Assembly: GCF_000218685.1 (NCBI RefSeq)
Contig: NW_006763313.1
Location: forward strand, 52,525 to 75,344
DNA: 22,820 nt
Direction: 5' to 3'
Source of the DNA: Serpula lacrymans var. lacrymans S7.9
Taxonomy: Eukaryota > Basidiomycota > Agaricomycetes > Boletales > Serpulaceae
Both the position numbers and the translations under genes were made by a program. Shown piece after piece: positions 1-10,099 of the stretch (position 1 is its first letter; every line of letters starts with the position of its first letter). The notes under the pieces were generated by a model. That model did no database searches. It saw nothing but the letters and a program-made list of their open reading frames with translations, and was not told the DNA's origin.

Positions 1-38
1 TTGTTGTTGTTATATAGCTTCCTATTCATTACCTGACA
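1..38 (+). repeat. 3' end of an LTR (same family as the solo LTR at 20050-20678)
   Basis: The first 38 bases match the last bases of the solo LTR near the right end of the window. Both share a GTTATATAGCTTC core and both end in CCTGACA. At position 39 the sequence switches abruptly to a minus-strand gypsy RNase H frame, so the LTR interrupts that older element. The rest of this LTR lies outside the window, so solo LTR versus full element cannot be decided. The candidate target duplication would be TTTGG (39-43). Confidence 0.7.
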
Positions 39-1105
39 TTTGGATCCTATGAGGTGATGTTGCCATTCATCCAGTGCAGTCACAACAGCAAGCATTTCTT
101 TGTCATAGATTTCATAGTTTTGTTTAGCGGGAGTGAGGGCTTTTGAGAGGAATGCAATGGGTCTGAATTTATTGTCCTATTTTTGGGATAAGACATCTCC
201 TACAGCAAATTCAGAGGCATCTAATTCTAGTTTGGGTCATTGTTGTTTGGAATAGCAAGAATAGAAGTGGTGGTGAGCACTTTTTTCAAGGTTTCAAAAG
301 ATGTTACTTGTTGAAGCTTCCAACTCCAGTCAACCTTTCCAATGAGCGTGGTGAGTGGTTTTTCAATCTTCCCATAGTCTTTGATGAATCTTTGGCAGAA
401 CTTGGAGAACCCTAAAAATAACTGGAGTTCTCTCTTATTCTTTGGTGTGGGCCATTCTGCCACCACTGCTACCTTTAATAGATCCATGCAAATGATATCT
501 TTTGAGATAATCATGCCTAGGTACTTGACCTCTTTTTTCTCAAACTTGTATTTCTCTGGTTTAAGGTACAAGTGGTTCTGTTGCAAGATATGTAAAAGTT
601 GGGTAACAATTTGACAATGTTCCTCAAGAGTCTCTATGAATATCATGATGTTGTCCATCCAGGTATACAATAACTTGCCCATCTGTGATTAATTCTCAAA
701 GTAGTTGATCCATCATTGTTTGGAATTTGGCAAGGGAATTGATAAGTCTGAAAGCAGCTTTATGTTTATCACCATCTTTGATGCATATATTATTGTATCC
801 CCATTACACGTCTATTTTGTAAAGTAATTGGTGTCTTTGAGTTCATCAATGAGTTTGGATATGAGGGGAAGGGTGTATCAATTCTTTGTGGTGAGTTTAT
901 TCAGTTTGCAATAGTCTTGGACTAGGCATAATGAACTGTATTTCTTTTAGAAGAATGGTGAAGTGTAAGGTGACTTGGATACCTGGATGTATCCACTCTT
1001 TAGGTTCTCATCTAAAAATTCATCTAAATGGTGGTGTTTGTCTCTGCTAAGAGGGTACATTTTGCAGTCAAGACCATTAGCTTCTGCTGATAAATCGGCA
1101 ATGAA
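39..1105 (-). pseudogene. Decayed Ty3/gypsy pol fragment: reverse transcriptase and RNase H
   Basis: Read on the minus strand from about 1100 downwards, broken frames spell a Ty3/gypsy polymerase. First come the RT fingers (MYPLSRDKHHHLDEFLDENL, then GYIQ and SPYTSPFF near 1060-960), next a palm segment with WGYNN (~800), then the catalytic-box region. There YxDD is replaced by WMDN (~655), so the second catalytic aspartate is lost. The 227-682 frame carries the RT C-terminus, with YLGMIIS, the WPTPKNKRELQLFLGF stretch and FIKDYGKIEKPL. After a frame change, RNase H follows (LDASEFAVGDVLSQ, then FLSKALTPAKQNYEIYDKEM, ~230-60), ending at an LTR at 38. Several stops and frameshifts make this non-functional. 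It differs in sequence from the chromovirus at 9672, so it is a different family. Confidence 0.85.
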
Positions 1106-1459
1106 GTGGATTGAAAGAGGTGACATCAGATGTGGAGGAGGCTCAAGGAGGTCAAGTAAAAGGAGTGTAGAAGTGACAAAAAGGTTGACTATGGTAGGGA
1201 TCCAAAAATGACTCTCTGGTCAGAAGAGAAACAAGGGAAGAAGGCCCATGGTGAAGCTAAGTAAGGGAAGGGGAGTAAGGGAAACAATGAAAGTGAGGGT
1301 GCAATGTGTAGCCAGTGGCAACGCAAAATATTGCCAAAATGCCAAAATGCAAAAAGAACCGAATAGAAAGCAAAGGTAGGTGCAACTTGATTGCCTAATA
1401 GAGGTGGGTACTGATTAGCCACAAGTACAAAAAAGTCAATATTAATTACTATTCCACGT
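1090..1459. repeat. Diverged ~370 bp repeat, copy 1
   Basis: This stretch is a clear, diverged relative of 2683-3058 in the same orientation. Shared blocks include GTGACATCAG near the left end, TGTGTAGCCAGTGGC, GCCAAAATGCCAAAA and TTAATTACTATTCCACGT at the right end. The right boundary is sharp, because the copies diverge immediately after ATTCCACGT. Minus-strand reading frames are partly open but I recognise no domain in them. It lies just upstream (in minus orientation) of the gypsy RT fragment, so it may be part of that element or an older insertion. Confidence 0.75.
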
Positions 1460-2682
1460 TGTCAATGATGAAAACTGTTGTTAGAAAACCACACACAAAA
1501 AAAAACTAACACACAATCCTCCCAGATTCCACGGACCTTGTGTATGGGCTTTGCCTCCTAGAACAGTGGGTGCTCTAGTTGTTTGTGGGGTGGTATGTAT
1601 GACAATCCTTCAAAGTCAAACCCAGAGATGTATGGGTGTGTGTTTTGAGGAGGAGGAATAGTTGGAAGATAAAAATAGGGGCTTTGTGATGAGTTTGGAC
1701 AAGCACTACCTTGCTAATTGTAGCATAAGGTAGGTTTGAGAATGACAACATAACGAGGTTCCCAGTGATAGCAGGCTCCTGATGCACAAACTGTAGTGCT
1801 CAGAAGGACTCTATTCAAAAGGGATGATAATGATTTCAAAAGTGACGAGTGATGATGACAGCAGATAACAGTGGTAGCAGTGGGAAGTGATTTCTTCTTG
1901 TTTTTTTACAAGGTAAAATACAGGGGTTTATATAGTAAAAGAAAGATAGGCTATGCACAGTATAGCTGTGCAAGAAGAATGACAAAGAATATGAAGGAAG
2001 GAATGTACGCTGACAAATCCTGCACAGGTAGTACATGATAAGATCATCAAAATAAGGAAAAGAAAGGGATAGAACAATGAATGCTGTGTAAGTAATGTCA
2101 CAGGTTTGTACAGCCATAAAGATAAAGTAAAGTCTAATAGCAGAAAGAGAAAGAAATCATGATGTCATGGGAAGATGCAGTAAAAAAAGGGCAAGGCAAA
2201 ACAATATCAGTATCAACACAGTTCCTTTATTGTCTGTTAGGCATTCTAAAAAAGAATGTTCTGCTAAAAAAACAAAAAAACTGGAGCCACTGGTCCACCA
2301 CCTAGTCCAAATCCAACAGGTCCATGGCCTTACCAATGGACTGGTTGTATTGGACCACCTGGTCAAACAAGGGAGGGAGGGGAGTAGTTCCAATCTGGAA
2401 CAAATGTGTCCCAGGCAGCGTGTGGTAAGTGTAGCTGTAGCAAAGATGATGGACAAAGGATAAATGTACCCAAGTGAATGGGACAGCAATGTACATAGGC
2501 AATGCAAGGGGATGAACCTTCTCCAGCTTGAAAACTACCCACCCAAGCTCCAACCAGGCAAGACGAGCGACCAATGATTTGATAGTATACAATGGAAGAT
2601 CGATGTCATGAAGATGGACCTGTTGCCCAATTTGGACTGGCCGCCGGGGCTTTGCTGATATCAGCAGGGCCATGTGGTGGTT
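1460..2682. other. Repeat-derived stretch without a recognisable gene
   Basis: No gene could be assigned in these 1.2 kb. A minus-strand TATATAAA-like signal lies near 1930, and the minus-strand sequence from about 2105 to 1830 is LTR-like in flavour (it begins TGTGACA). I could not find a matching partner, so no LTR is called. From 2985 down to 2302 a minus-strand frame of 227 codons stays open across the repeat copy and beyond. Its C-terminal half loosely recalls the post-integrase tail of gypsy pol, but too weakly to assign. Confidence 0.5.
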
Positions 2683-3058
2683 TATGGATTGGCAACAAAA
2701 GTGGATAGAGGGTGGTGACATCAGGTATGGTGGGGGAGCAATGAAAACAAGTAGGAGGAGGGTTGAGGTGACAAGGAAATGGACTAGAATAGGAATCCAG
2801 AAGTGACCGTTGGGTGAGAATAAAAAAGAGAGTAAGGGACCTATGGTGGGGCAAGGCAAAGGAATGGGAGTAAGGGAAATGATGAAGGTGAGGGCGCAAT
2901 GCAATGTGTAGCCAGTGGCGATGCAAAAATTTGCCAAAATGCCAAAACACGGAAAGTACTGAATGGAAAGCAAAGGTGAGCACAACTGGATTGCCTAATA
3001 GAGGTGGTGCTGATCAGCCACAAGTTTGAAAAAGGCAATATTAATTACTATTCCACGT
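2683..3058. repeat. Diverged ~370 bp repeat, copy 2
   Basis: This is the second copy of the segment at 1090-1459, in direct orientation about 1.6 kb away. It ends at the same ATTCCACGT boundary. It carries small indels relative to copy 1, for instance an extra CAATG in the GCAATGCAATGTG stretch. Beyond both ends the flanks are unrelated, so the unit moved or was duplicated as a discrete block. Confidence 0.75.
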
Positions 3059-3234
3059 GGCACTGTGCCTGTGTGGTGCAAAGGCGAGTCTTTGAATATT
3101 TTCTTTGTTTCTGACACCTGTCCATGCTACCAATCAACTTTGGCGCATGACACTGGATTTAGAAGTTATGAGATAGTTGCACGTCAAACGTCAAATATAA
3201 ATGGTGCCTAAAAAGGTGAGAGACAAGAAGAGGT

Positions 3235-3480
3235 TTTTGATGAGCAGACTCTGATTCAGCTGAGTGGTCTAAGACAGGCACCGTGTGACCCAGCTGGGTT
3301 GTCTAACATGGGCACCCTGTAATGTACTGACCCAGCCAGGTCTTGTAGGATGGGCACAATAGTATGATGTCTAATATGGCCTGGCTGGTACACTCCATTG
3401 GCCCCATCTATAAAATAAGATTATCAGGTAATAATGCCCTGTCTAAGACAGGCAATTATAACTATATGGGCCAGGCAGTC
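3235..3480. repeat. Imperfect short repeats around ACCCAGCTGGGT
   Basis: A family of loosely related words recurs here: GACCCAGCTGGGTTGTCTAA, GACCCAGCCAGGTCTTGTA, GTCTAAGACAGGCA (twice) and ATGGGCAC (twice). ACCCAGCTGGGT is a perfect 12-bp palindrome. The copies are too diverged to fix a period. The block lies just beyond the 3' end of the transporter gene. I see no coding potential. Confidence 0.4.
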
Positions 3481-3669
3481 AATACGCAAGTTCAAGGTTT
3501 CCTCAAATTGTCCATGTCCCTATGGAAAGTTGGAAGGAGACACTCACACCACTTCTCCACAAGTATACTATTTTGTACAAACAACTTGTGCCTAGTCTAT
3601 CTAGACCACGACTTTTAGTAGCCATTTAAGAACGGAGCACCAGTTCTACTAACAAGAACAAGTAGTGTA

Positions 3670-5221
3670 TCAAACTTTTGCAAGGATGTTTCGGTTAATC
3701 TTCAACTTCACCATCAAAGTCACAAGAGAACCAACAATGAGAGTGACCCCAGTAAAAACAATCATCCCACTAAACTTCCCTTTTTGCCTATTTAGAATTG
3801 CTCCACCAATTGGCCCTCCTACAAGTGCCCTGTACCGAAAATTGATTAGTTAAGCGAGTGTACGCGATCGGTGTGAACTCACAGAAACGACACCAGACTG
3901 TATGCCATGCCCATTCGAATCCCAATTTTCTCAATTTGGGAAATTTGAGCGATGCATGCTGATTGAAGGGCAAAAAATGCTCCAGAGAAAAACCCGAAGA
4001 AGACAGCATAACACATCAGGGCAGCTAGACTATGTGCGTGCATCCATAAAGCGAGACAAAAAATCCCAGAAATTGCAGTGAATGGTACAAGTAAATTGTA
4101 CCTCCCAATGTAGTCAGCCATGAGGGCAGGAAGAATGCGTCCAATTACACTTCCAGCATTCATCACAGAGAGGAGATCAAACGAGAGAGCTTGGGATAGG
4201 CCATTATCTTGGCCATACTGAACGATGTAGAAGAAAGGGATGAATATGCCTGTGTCTCGAAGTCTTAGTGTGCACAAGTATATAATGCGCAGGAAAAAAC
4301 AGACCAAGGCAACATATGCCACTACCTAGAGTAAACAGCATGAAGTTGGCGTCTTGTAAGGAGACGACATCGATCCACGGTCCTGGTTTGCGCTTAGGCA
4401 GGCGACTCGAAACCGTGAGTGTCGATACAATCCCACACGCCAAACAAACAAACGCAGATATTCTTACAGCCCAACCAAAACCCACTTCGTCGAAGAGCCG
4501 CTGTAGTAATATAGGGAAGACCACTCCACCTGAGAAGGGGGAAGGTCATGAGAGATGACAGCGAAACCTAGGGATTTCTCACCAGCACTAGAGCCGGCCA
4601 CTGCTACTCCCATGGCGGTAGCCCTATACTTTCGAAAATGGGTAGCTGTAGCGCTCATAGAGGGGTAAAACCTTGTAGGAATGATTAGCATGATACGGCG
4701 AAACATGATGATTTTCGGAGACCGACATTAGGCCAAATCCGATGCCAAAAAGAATACCTTGGGCTAAGATGAATTCATAATACCGGCTGGCCAAAGAAGT
4801 CATCATGAGGCTGAGAGTCAGGATAACAGTACCGGAAGCCAGAAGCACGGTGGGTCCGTAGGCATCGAAAAGTCGCCCCACAAAACTGCCCTAAGAGTTC
4901 CGTACGTTCCGTACTCAGTCAATTCATGCCAAAGACGAGTATCATCGGTGGATCATCTCTTACAGAAAAAAAGAATACCCACAGCTGAAGGGAACCAATC
5001 CAGGAGATGTCGGAAGCCGAGTAAGACGATAGCTGGTTCACAGCATACCAAAGCTGGAAACTTCCGAATGCGATGGACTGGCCAAAGGCAGCAAAAAGGC
5101 TGAGGAATGCACCAAATATTGTCAGATAACCACGGACACCACCCTCCACAAACTTTGGTGCAGGAGGTTGGGCAACTTGAATGCTAGTGTCTGAGGAAAG
5201 TTTCTCTTGATCAGGCACCAT
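3670..5221 (-). CDS. MFS monocarboxylate-type transporter, 6 exons, 420 aa
   Basis: Predicted carrier of the major facilitator superfamily, monocarboxylate porter (fungal MCT/Mch-like) group. The substrate is unknown and the site would be a cellular membrane. Exons on the minus strand are 5221-4964, 4890-4727, 4671-4583, 4529-4305, 4249-3883 and 3829-3670. The introns are 73, 55, 53, 55 and 53 bp, all GT-AG. The spliced length is 1263 nt with consistent phases and one TGA stop. The hydrophilic N-terminus (~30 aa) leads into GGVRGYLTIFGAF, typical of fungal members. The loop GRLFDAYG (TM2-3) and its second-half counterpart ADYIGRYN (TM8-9) correspond to MFS motif A. SSDISW-like (SASDISWIGS) and YRATAMGVAVAGSS are also typical. 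Length matches the family, and no lesion is visible. The exon 4 donor was chosen at 4304 because a GT eight codons earlier would drop conserved residues of a helix. Confidence 0.88.
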
Positions 5222-5418
5222 TGTGAGGAAAGGGAAGGTATGTACGAAGGTGGGACCGTCAATGCGTCAAGCCAGTTCATAAATATTGATGCCACGTATA
5301 TCGGAGAGAATGTGAACACCGATGCAACTCCCAGTGACCGTGACACGTATCTAGCCAGTCGGTGGTTAACTAGAAGGGCGAGTTTCGAACTTCGAGACGC
5401 GGCCGAATCAGCAGTCCC

Positions 5419-5651
5419 CATCGTGTCATTTGGGAGGCGATGTTCGAAGCGTCAATCGTCTGATGAGCTGAGACAGGAGTTCCAAAGTTGCTCCTCGCAG
5501 GCGGATCTGGCATATAAATAGATACTATGACAGCCAAGTGCCCCTCGGACATGTTGCTTGCCGAGGCTGCTGTTGACATGTTGACAGGCCTCGATGATCA
5601 GATCCGTCAGATCTGATGAGCTTGTATAATTACACACGGCAGGCTGCCATT
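5419..5651 (+). repeat. Upstream duplicated block, copy 1
   Basis: It begins CATCGTGTCATTTGG, continues through GGCGATGT, ACAGGAGTTCCAAAGTTGCTC and CTCGATGATCAGAT, and ends near GCTGCCATTG. All of these recur in the same order at 5829-6032. It holds an AT-rich CATATAAATAG element near 5510. It lies 200-430 bp upstream of the transporter start codon. Confidence 0.75.
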
Positions 5652-5828
5652 GTCAGACGTCTGGTTCGCAGTAACTTATAAACGGGTAATATCTATCATG
5701 ATGGCATGTCACTATGCTTCCTCAGAATCTGATCAAGAGGCTTCATTTCAATATGGAAGACGGACAGACTTCAGCGCTTCATATGACCTGTGACAGCACT
5801 TACTACTTACTAGCCTGAGAGCTCTGTG

Positions 5829-6032
5829 CATCGTGCCATTTGGAAGGCGATGTCCTTCGAGCGTTGGATGTCTGACACAGGAGTTCCAAAGTTGCTCTTC
5901 ATCGATTCGCAAATGGATCTATATATGCCCAATACTATTCATCGGGCCCCTCCACACTGTTGACCATGTTAACGGACTCGATGATCAGATTATAATATGA
6001 CGAGTTTGGACAATTGCATACTGCTATTGCCA
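5829..6032 (+). repeat. Upstream duplicated block, copy 2
   Basis: Direct repeat of 5419-5651, displaced by about 410 bp. It is shortened by deletions between the ACAGGAGTTCCAAAGTTGCTC word and the CTCGATGATCAGAT word. The CATATAAATAG element of copy 1 corresponds to CTATATATGCC here. No reading frame is shared between the copies, so this is duplicated non-coding DNA. Confidence 0.7.
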
Positions 6033-6896
6033 TTTCCTACTAAAACTGAGTCACGAAGTCAGCCTCAATGATAGTTGAGTACTTTTTAATACGCTGGCAA
6101 GACTGGTGACAGGTCCTGTGAAGCGTGACGGCAGTTACTAGTAGTTACTACTATTCCTGGACCCAGAGGTTCCAGGTTTCCATTTCGACATTGAAGTTTT
6201 TCTTCTTCCCAGAACTTTTATGCCTCTTATGTACCAATCCGCATGACCTTCTCATTTGTAAGATTGATACCGCCTCTTCAGTCTCTTTCCATTCAACATA
6301 GTGGCTTGCGTGATAGCAGACAGAGCTGACATACAATTTGTGGAGCACCTACAACTAAGTGCGGCAGAAACGGGGTATACAGCAATGATCGGACAATGTC
6401 AATTATCAGAGATACCTGCAAAAACTTTACCTCGCCATTTGGTACATCGTAGAGATGAATGCTAATGCTACGGTCACACCACAACAAGGGGACCAAAACG
6501 CAAAATAGCCGGGTCCAGGTCTGCCCTGGAGGGCCATGTTATACTACATATGTCAAACGATATATATGGTTTCCTTTCCTGTCAGGACACTATTGGTGCT
6601 CCACTGACTATTCCAAGTCGTTCTCGTCACACTGGATTCCAGGTTTGCACATAATTGCAACTGACAACCCACGCCGAGCATCATGCATCATGGCCGCCAC
6701 TGATATCTCAATTGCATATTGGTACGTCCACCATCATGACTAAGATCACTGTCCTCATGGATGTCCAGCGCCTCTCCCTGCTGGCACACACAGAATGATG
6801 TGATAAAATGGTTCTTCGAAATCTAAGAATTTATAAAATCCTATTGATTGTAGCAAGTAAGAGTGCTACGTGACCTCCTTCCTCGTGGTATTCTCA

Positions 6897-8303
6897 ATGG
6901 CGGAGGTATCCATCCTAGCAGCCAACATGGCCGCAATCTATGTCGAAAGCTTCTTATACGGCCTATTTTTCGTTCTTGCCTTAATCTCATTCTATATTCT
7001 TTCCCATCACCACCAAAGGAATGCTAACATTGGACCTCGGACTGTCCTGCGAAGGCCTATGTTCTTAGGAACGATCCTCCTGTTCATCGTTGTCACTACG
7101 GTCCGTTGACGGTGTACTCTTCTTTTGCTCAGGACAACTCACAGAGAATCTTTCTAATAACAGCACTGGATACTGACGTTTATTCGCTTTTTTCAAGGGT
7201 TCATCTACTTCCGGGGTGGTTCTTCTCCGTCCATCTTCTTCCATAGTGCCGTAGAATTAACAGAAATAATCCAAATTGGCTTTTTCATGGCGTCTCTGGT
7301 ACTCTCGGATGCCCTGTTTGTAAGTTTTCAACAACAAGCAGCTGACATTAATTTTGGCTCATATTTCGAGCGCAGGTTTATCGCCTGTGGGTTATCTGGA
7401 GCCGTAATACATTAGTGATAATTTTTCCGCTCTGTAGCCTCGTTGGTCTCACAGGTACGCTGCACATAACACTGTCGATCCCGTAGGCTAATATAGTAAG
7501 TAATTAGTATGTGCTATAGGCATAACCTATCAGTTCACTCAGTACACCAGTGCTACAGAATCCACATACCTCCTTATTGCAGCTCGGTGGATTCTCAGTG
7601 ACTGCGTCTTCACTCTGTGGTGTGTGTTGTTGTTTATACTGCGCGCACTTTGTTCTCACCCTCTATAGTACGAATGTGTACTGTACAGGTTACTACTAAT
7701 CATGCATGTCCAAACGATTGCACGATGAGCTGATTGTTTCTATTTTTTTTAGTAATGATCTCATGGCGCATATGGGCTATTCACAGAGCACTGCCACCTC
7801 TAGGAAACAGAGGTCTCGGGGTTTGTTTCTAAATTTCTGTAGTGAGTATCCTCTGATATGGTCACTTACAGCCGGTAGTGGCTATATTTGTCGAGAGTGC
7901 GGTATTGTGCACGTACGTCCCTGAGATACATTTATATTTGCCTCGCTGTGTCTAATCTTATATTTTGTGGCCGTGTAGCGCATGGACAATCTTTTACTTT
8001 GCTACGTATGAGGCCGAGTCCAACCTTCACGACTTTGTTCAGGGCACATGGGGTACTATATCCGGTATTGCATTCATGCTCATCACCGTACGCGTAGGCT
8101 TGGGTTGGAGCAGTCAAACAGAGCAAAACATGACTATAACCCAACTGACAAGGCCCAAGTTTGCTGCCCAGTCGGATAGCTCAGCGACTCAATCGTATCC
8201 CATGCATGCGGTGCAGGTCAATATTCTACGAGAGGATGGTAAGAGCTCATGTGGGGAGACCAAACTTGACTATTCTATGAGCGGCAGTTCTGGGACTGTT
8301 TGA
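6897..8303 (+). CDS. Seven-helix membrane protein, 8 exons, 330 aa, function unknown
   Basis: Exons are 6897-7100, 7164-7319, 7376-7454, 7520-7619, 7669-7688, 7753-7820, 7872-7912 and 7979-8303. All seven introns (48-66 bp) are GT-AG. The phases agree and give 993 nt ending in TGA. The start is the first ATG of the open first exon. Seven hydrophobic stretches are visible: VESFLYGLFFVLALISFYIL; FLGTILLFIVVTTHWILTF; IIQIGFFMASLVLSDALFVY; LVIIFPLCSLVGLT; ILSDCVFTLCTNVYC; VVAIFVESAVLCTAW; ISGIAFMLITVRVGLGW. The YRLWVIW and SWRIW motifs after TM3 and TM5, and the VRVGLGW ending, resemble a large uncharacterised family I know from agaricomycetes. The topology is receptor-like, but no ligand or coupling motif is evident. 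The C-terminal ~60 aa are polar and probably cytosolic. Exon 5 has only 20 nt. Splice choices rest on family resemblance and phase. Confidence 0.82.
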
Positions 8304-8966
8304 TTGTAATTCCATACTTTCTGGCGTTGTACTCTATTTTCTTGGAGGTTCTAGAAATGATGATTCCTAAAGTGTTTTCAAGTTGATTGTCAAAGGGATG
8401 TCTGGTAGACACAAAAGGACTTGGCTATTTTCTTGGTTGAGCATGTAGAATAAACAAGCCATACCATTAGCATCTGAGTCACACCTTTTACTTAACACAT
8501 TAGTAAGGCAGCTGCAAATGATCCTTGTTACTAGTTAGAAGACTTTACCTGTACTGCAGCTTTTCAGCAATAACTCTAGCACTCAGTATTGTTTTATCCT
8601 ATTACAAAATGATGCTCAGCCTCTAGTATGATAACTCTCTACTGTTAATATTGTTGACATATATCACATAGCATTTATGAATTCCTATTATCATTTTATT
8701 CTGTATGATCCTCATCTACCAAAACTACTATCATAACATTGCCCTCCGGGCACACTCAGCACCTCTAATACTGTGGTATTGGATGTTATTGGAGAAATTA
8801 TGTAATTGCCAGGAGAACCCACACCTTCAGCATGTGCATACCAGCCTTTGGTGCAAGTATCCAGTGCCATTTCCTGTGACAATTATGAAATTAGACCTGG
8901 TAACCCACGGTACCAGGAAAAATTCTGACTTCTGTCAAGAAATTTATGGTGATGCCCAGCCAAGTG
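8304..8966. other. AT-rich stretch without a recognisable gene
   Basis: Nothing convincing was found between the stop of the seven-helix gene and the first recognisable hAT codons. This region probably holds the 3' UTR of that gene and then the left end of the hAT transposon. I could not find a terminal inverted repeat or an 8-bp target duplication. The 102-codon frame at 8705-9013 runs in another frame over the hAT start and has no recognisable content. Confidence 0.45.
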
Positions 8967-8967
8967 C

Positions 8968-9671
8968 GTGCAAGTGTGGGCTAAGCGGGCTGCTAGCTAC
9001 TTTGATGCAGTAGATGATGTACAGACCAACTGGAAAGTTACGGTGGTTGCTGTCACATCTGATGCTTTAGGTGAATCTAGGGCTGCTTGGAAGCAGCTTG
9101 TGCATCAGTTCCCATGGCTTGTGGCTCCGGATTGCTATACACATCAAGTCAGTACAGAGCTCAACACATGATAATATAAAAACTAATCAATCTACAGATA
9201 AATCATATTGTCAGTGACTATTTCAAGGCTACTGTGGCATCTACTTATAATGAACACACAAAGAAGGCTACAGAGTTAATAACATGGCTTTGGAGCAAAA
9301 CTTTGCTGCTATCACTACTTTGAGACATCCAAGGAGCACTTAGCAGCATACATGCTTCTAAAAAGCAGCGTGTCTTAAGTGTCATCCGGGCTGTTATAAC
9401 TAGATGGACAGCACATCTTTTGGCCTTTTGTTGTTTGCTTGAACTCAAATGGTCACTAGATATACTTGTGAAACAAAAAAATGACCGGCTTGCTGGCAAG
9501 AAAAAAATCCTTATTGGTGATGCTACTACTTGTGCAAAAGCTCAAGCAATGCTTGAGGTCATTGAATCACCTTTTTTTTGGCATACTTTAGCAAGGTCAG
9601 TGGTAGTCTGTGATAATGTTTCTTGGTTTCTAAGTGTAACTGCACAGGATTGTAAAACACATTGAGCCTTT
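8968..9671 (+). pseudogene. hAT-family transposase, N-terminal/central part (split by gypsy insertion)
   Basis: Exon 1 (8968-9147) reads WAKRAASYFDAVDDV, then AVTSDALGESRA and PWLVAPDCYTHQ, a hallmark of fungal hAT (DUF659-type) transposases. A 50-bp GT-AG intron (9148-9197, with a CTAAT branch-like site) joins it to NHIVSDYFKA. The frame then continues through SVIRAVITRWTAHLLAF to SPFFWHTLAR. A second 52-bp intron (9596-9647) leads to IVKHIEP, where the gypsy LTR cuts the gene at 9672. One in-frame TGA (9320-9322) sits where an arginine is usual. The N-terminal zinc finger and the start codon are not visible; upstream frames are closed. The missing C-terminal part lies on the minus strand at 15407-15801. 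Confidence 0.85.
9667..9671 (+). repeat. CCTTT target-site duplication, left copy
   Basis: These five bases precede the first TG of the LTR. Their partner is found in inverted form (AAAGG, 15797-15801) next to the inverted 3' LTR half. Removing everything between the copies restores the hAT reading direction across the join, from HIEP into a leucine-alanine run. Confidence 0.85.
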
Positions 9672-10087
9672 TGTTACGATAACACATTTTTGGACCTTTA
9701 AATTTCATTCTCCTCTTTAACCTTTTACTGTAGTTTTCACACACTATGTCATGCAGCACTTTCTTTTTTGTTCAAACTCCACTTTCTCATGCCGTGCCGT
9801 GTTTTTTATTTTATTTTTAGCTACAAGTCTCTCACGCAGTGGAGCTGGTCACACAGGCTGCGCCCTCTGACATCATCAGCCATTGCTTTTATCAACTGTA
9901 CAGTACATAAGTACAAACACTCTGTATTAGTATATATACCCCAATAGATCCAGAAGACTCCTCAGCGAGTCCTCCTGTTGTATACCCACAACTAACTTGG
10001 TCCTACCTAAGGGGTAACCACTCCCTCATCACTACCTTTATAGTTTGTTTTAGTGTGCACCAGAGTAACTAACTCTTGGTTGTTACA
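9672..10087 (+). repeat. 5' LTR of the chromovirus (416 bp)
   Basis: It begins TGTTACGATAACAC and ends TTGGTTGTTACA, with TG...CA ends. A TATA element (TATATATA) sits at 9931-9938, about 33 bp before an AGCGAGTCCT word (9964-9973) proposed as the RNA start. The 3' LTR first part (15154-15294) matches 9672-9820, and the inverted second part (15802-16081) matches 9821-10087. The two LTRs differ at many positions, so the insertion is not recent. Confidence 0.88.
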
Positions 10088-10099
10088 TTAGGACTCGCT
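10088..10099 (+). promoter_or_regulatory. Primer binding site, probably self-primed
   Basis: Two bases after the LTR end comes AGGACTCGCT (10090-10099), the exact reverse complement of AGCGAGTCCT at 9964-9973 in the LTR. That LTR word sits where transcription should begin, given the TATA box at 9931. Tf1-type chromoviruses prime reverse transcription with the 5' end of their own RNA through such a match. I did not identify a tRNA complement here. The mechanism is inferred. Confidence 0.6.

Larger units (their letters stand above)
5222..6896. promoter_or_regulatory. Divergent intergenic region between two membrane-protein genes
   Basis: This 1.7-kb spacer separates the minus-strand transporter from the plus-strand seven-helix gene and must hold both promoters. 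The only clear structure is the duplicated block (5419-5651 and 5829-6032). Short open frames on the minus strand at 6151-6348 and 6293-6496 are not convincing genes. No core promoter can be placed with confidence. Confidence 0.5.

Noticed and set aside
1830..2120. Minus-strand LTR of the left gypsy fragment
   Set aside because: It has an LTR-like start and a TATA-like signal, but no second copy, primer site or target duplication was found.
2302..2985. 227-codon minus-strand open frame as a host gene
   Set aside because: Half of it lies in the dispersed 370-bp repeat, composition is low-complexity and hydrophobic, and no motif is recognised. It was left as repeat-derived.
4316..5521. Plus-strand frames at 4316-4558 and 5207-5521
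   Set aside because: The first is antisense to MFS exon 4. The second covers the upstream repeat and has no recognisable content.
6151..6496. Two overlapping minus-strand frames possibly joined by an intron
   Set aside because: A GT-AG join gives no recognisable protein, and the frame closes immediately upstream. Support is insufficient for a gene call.
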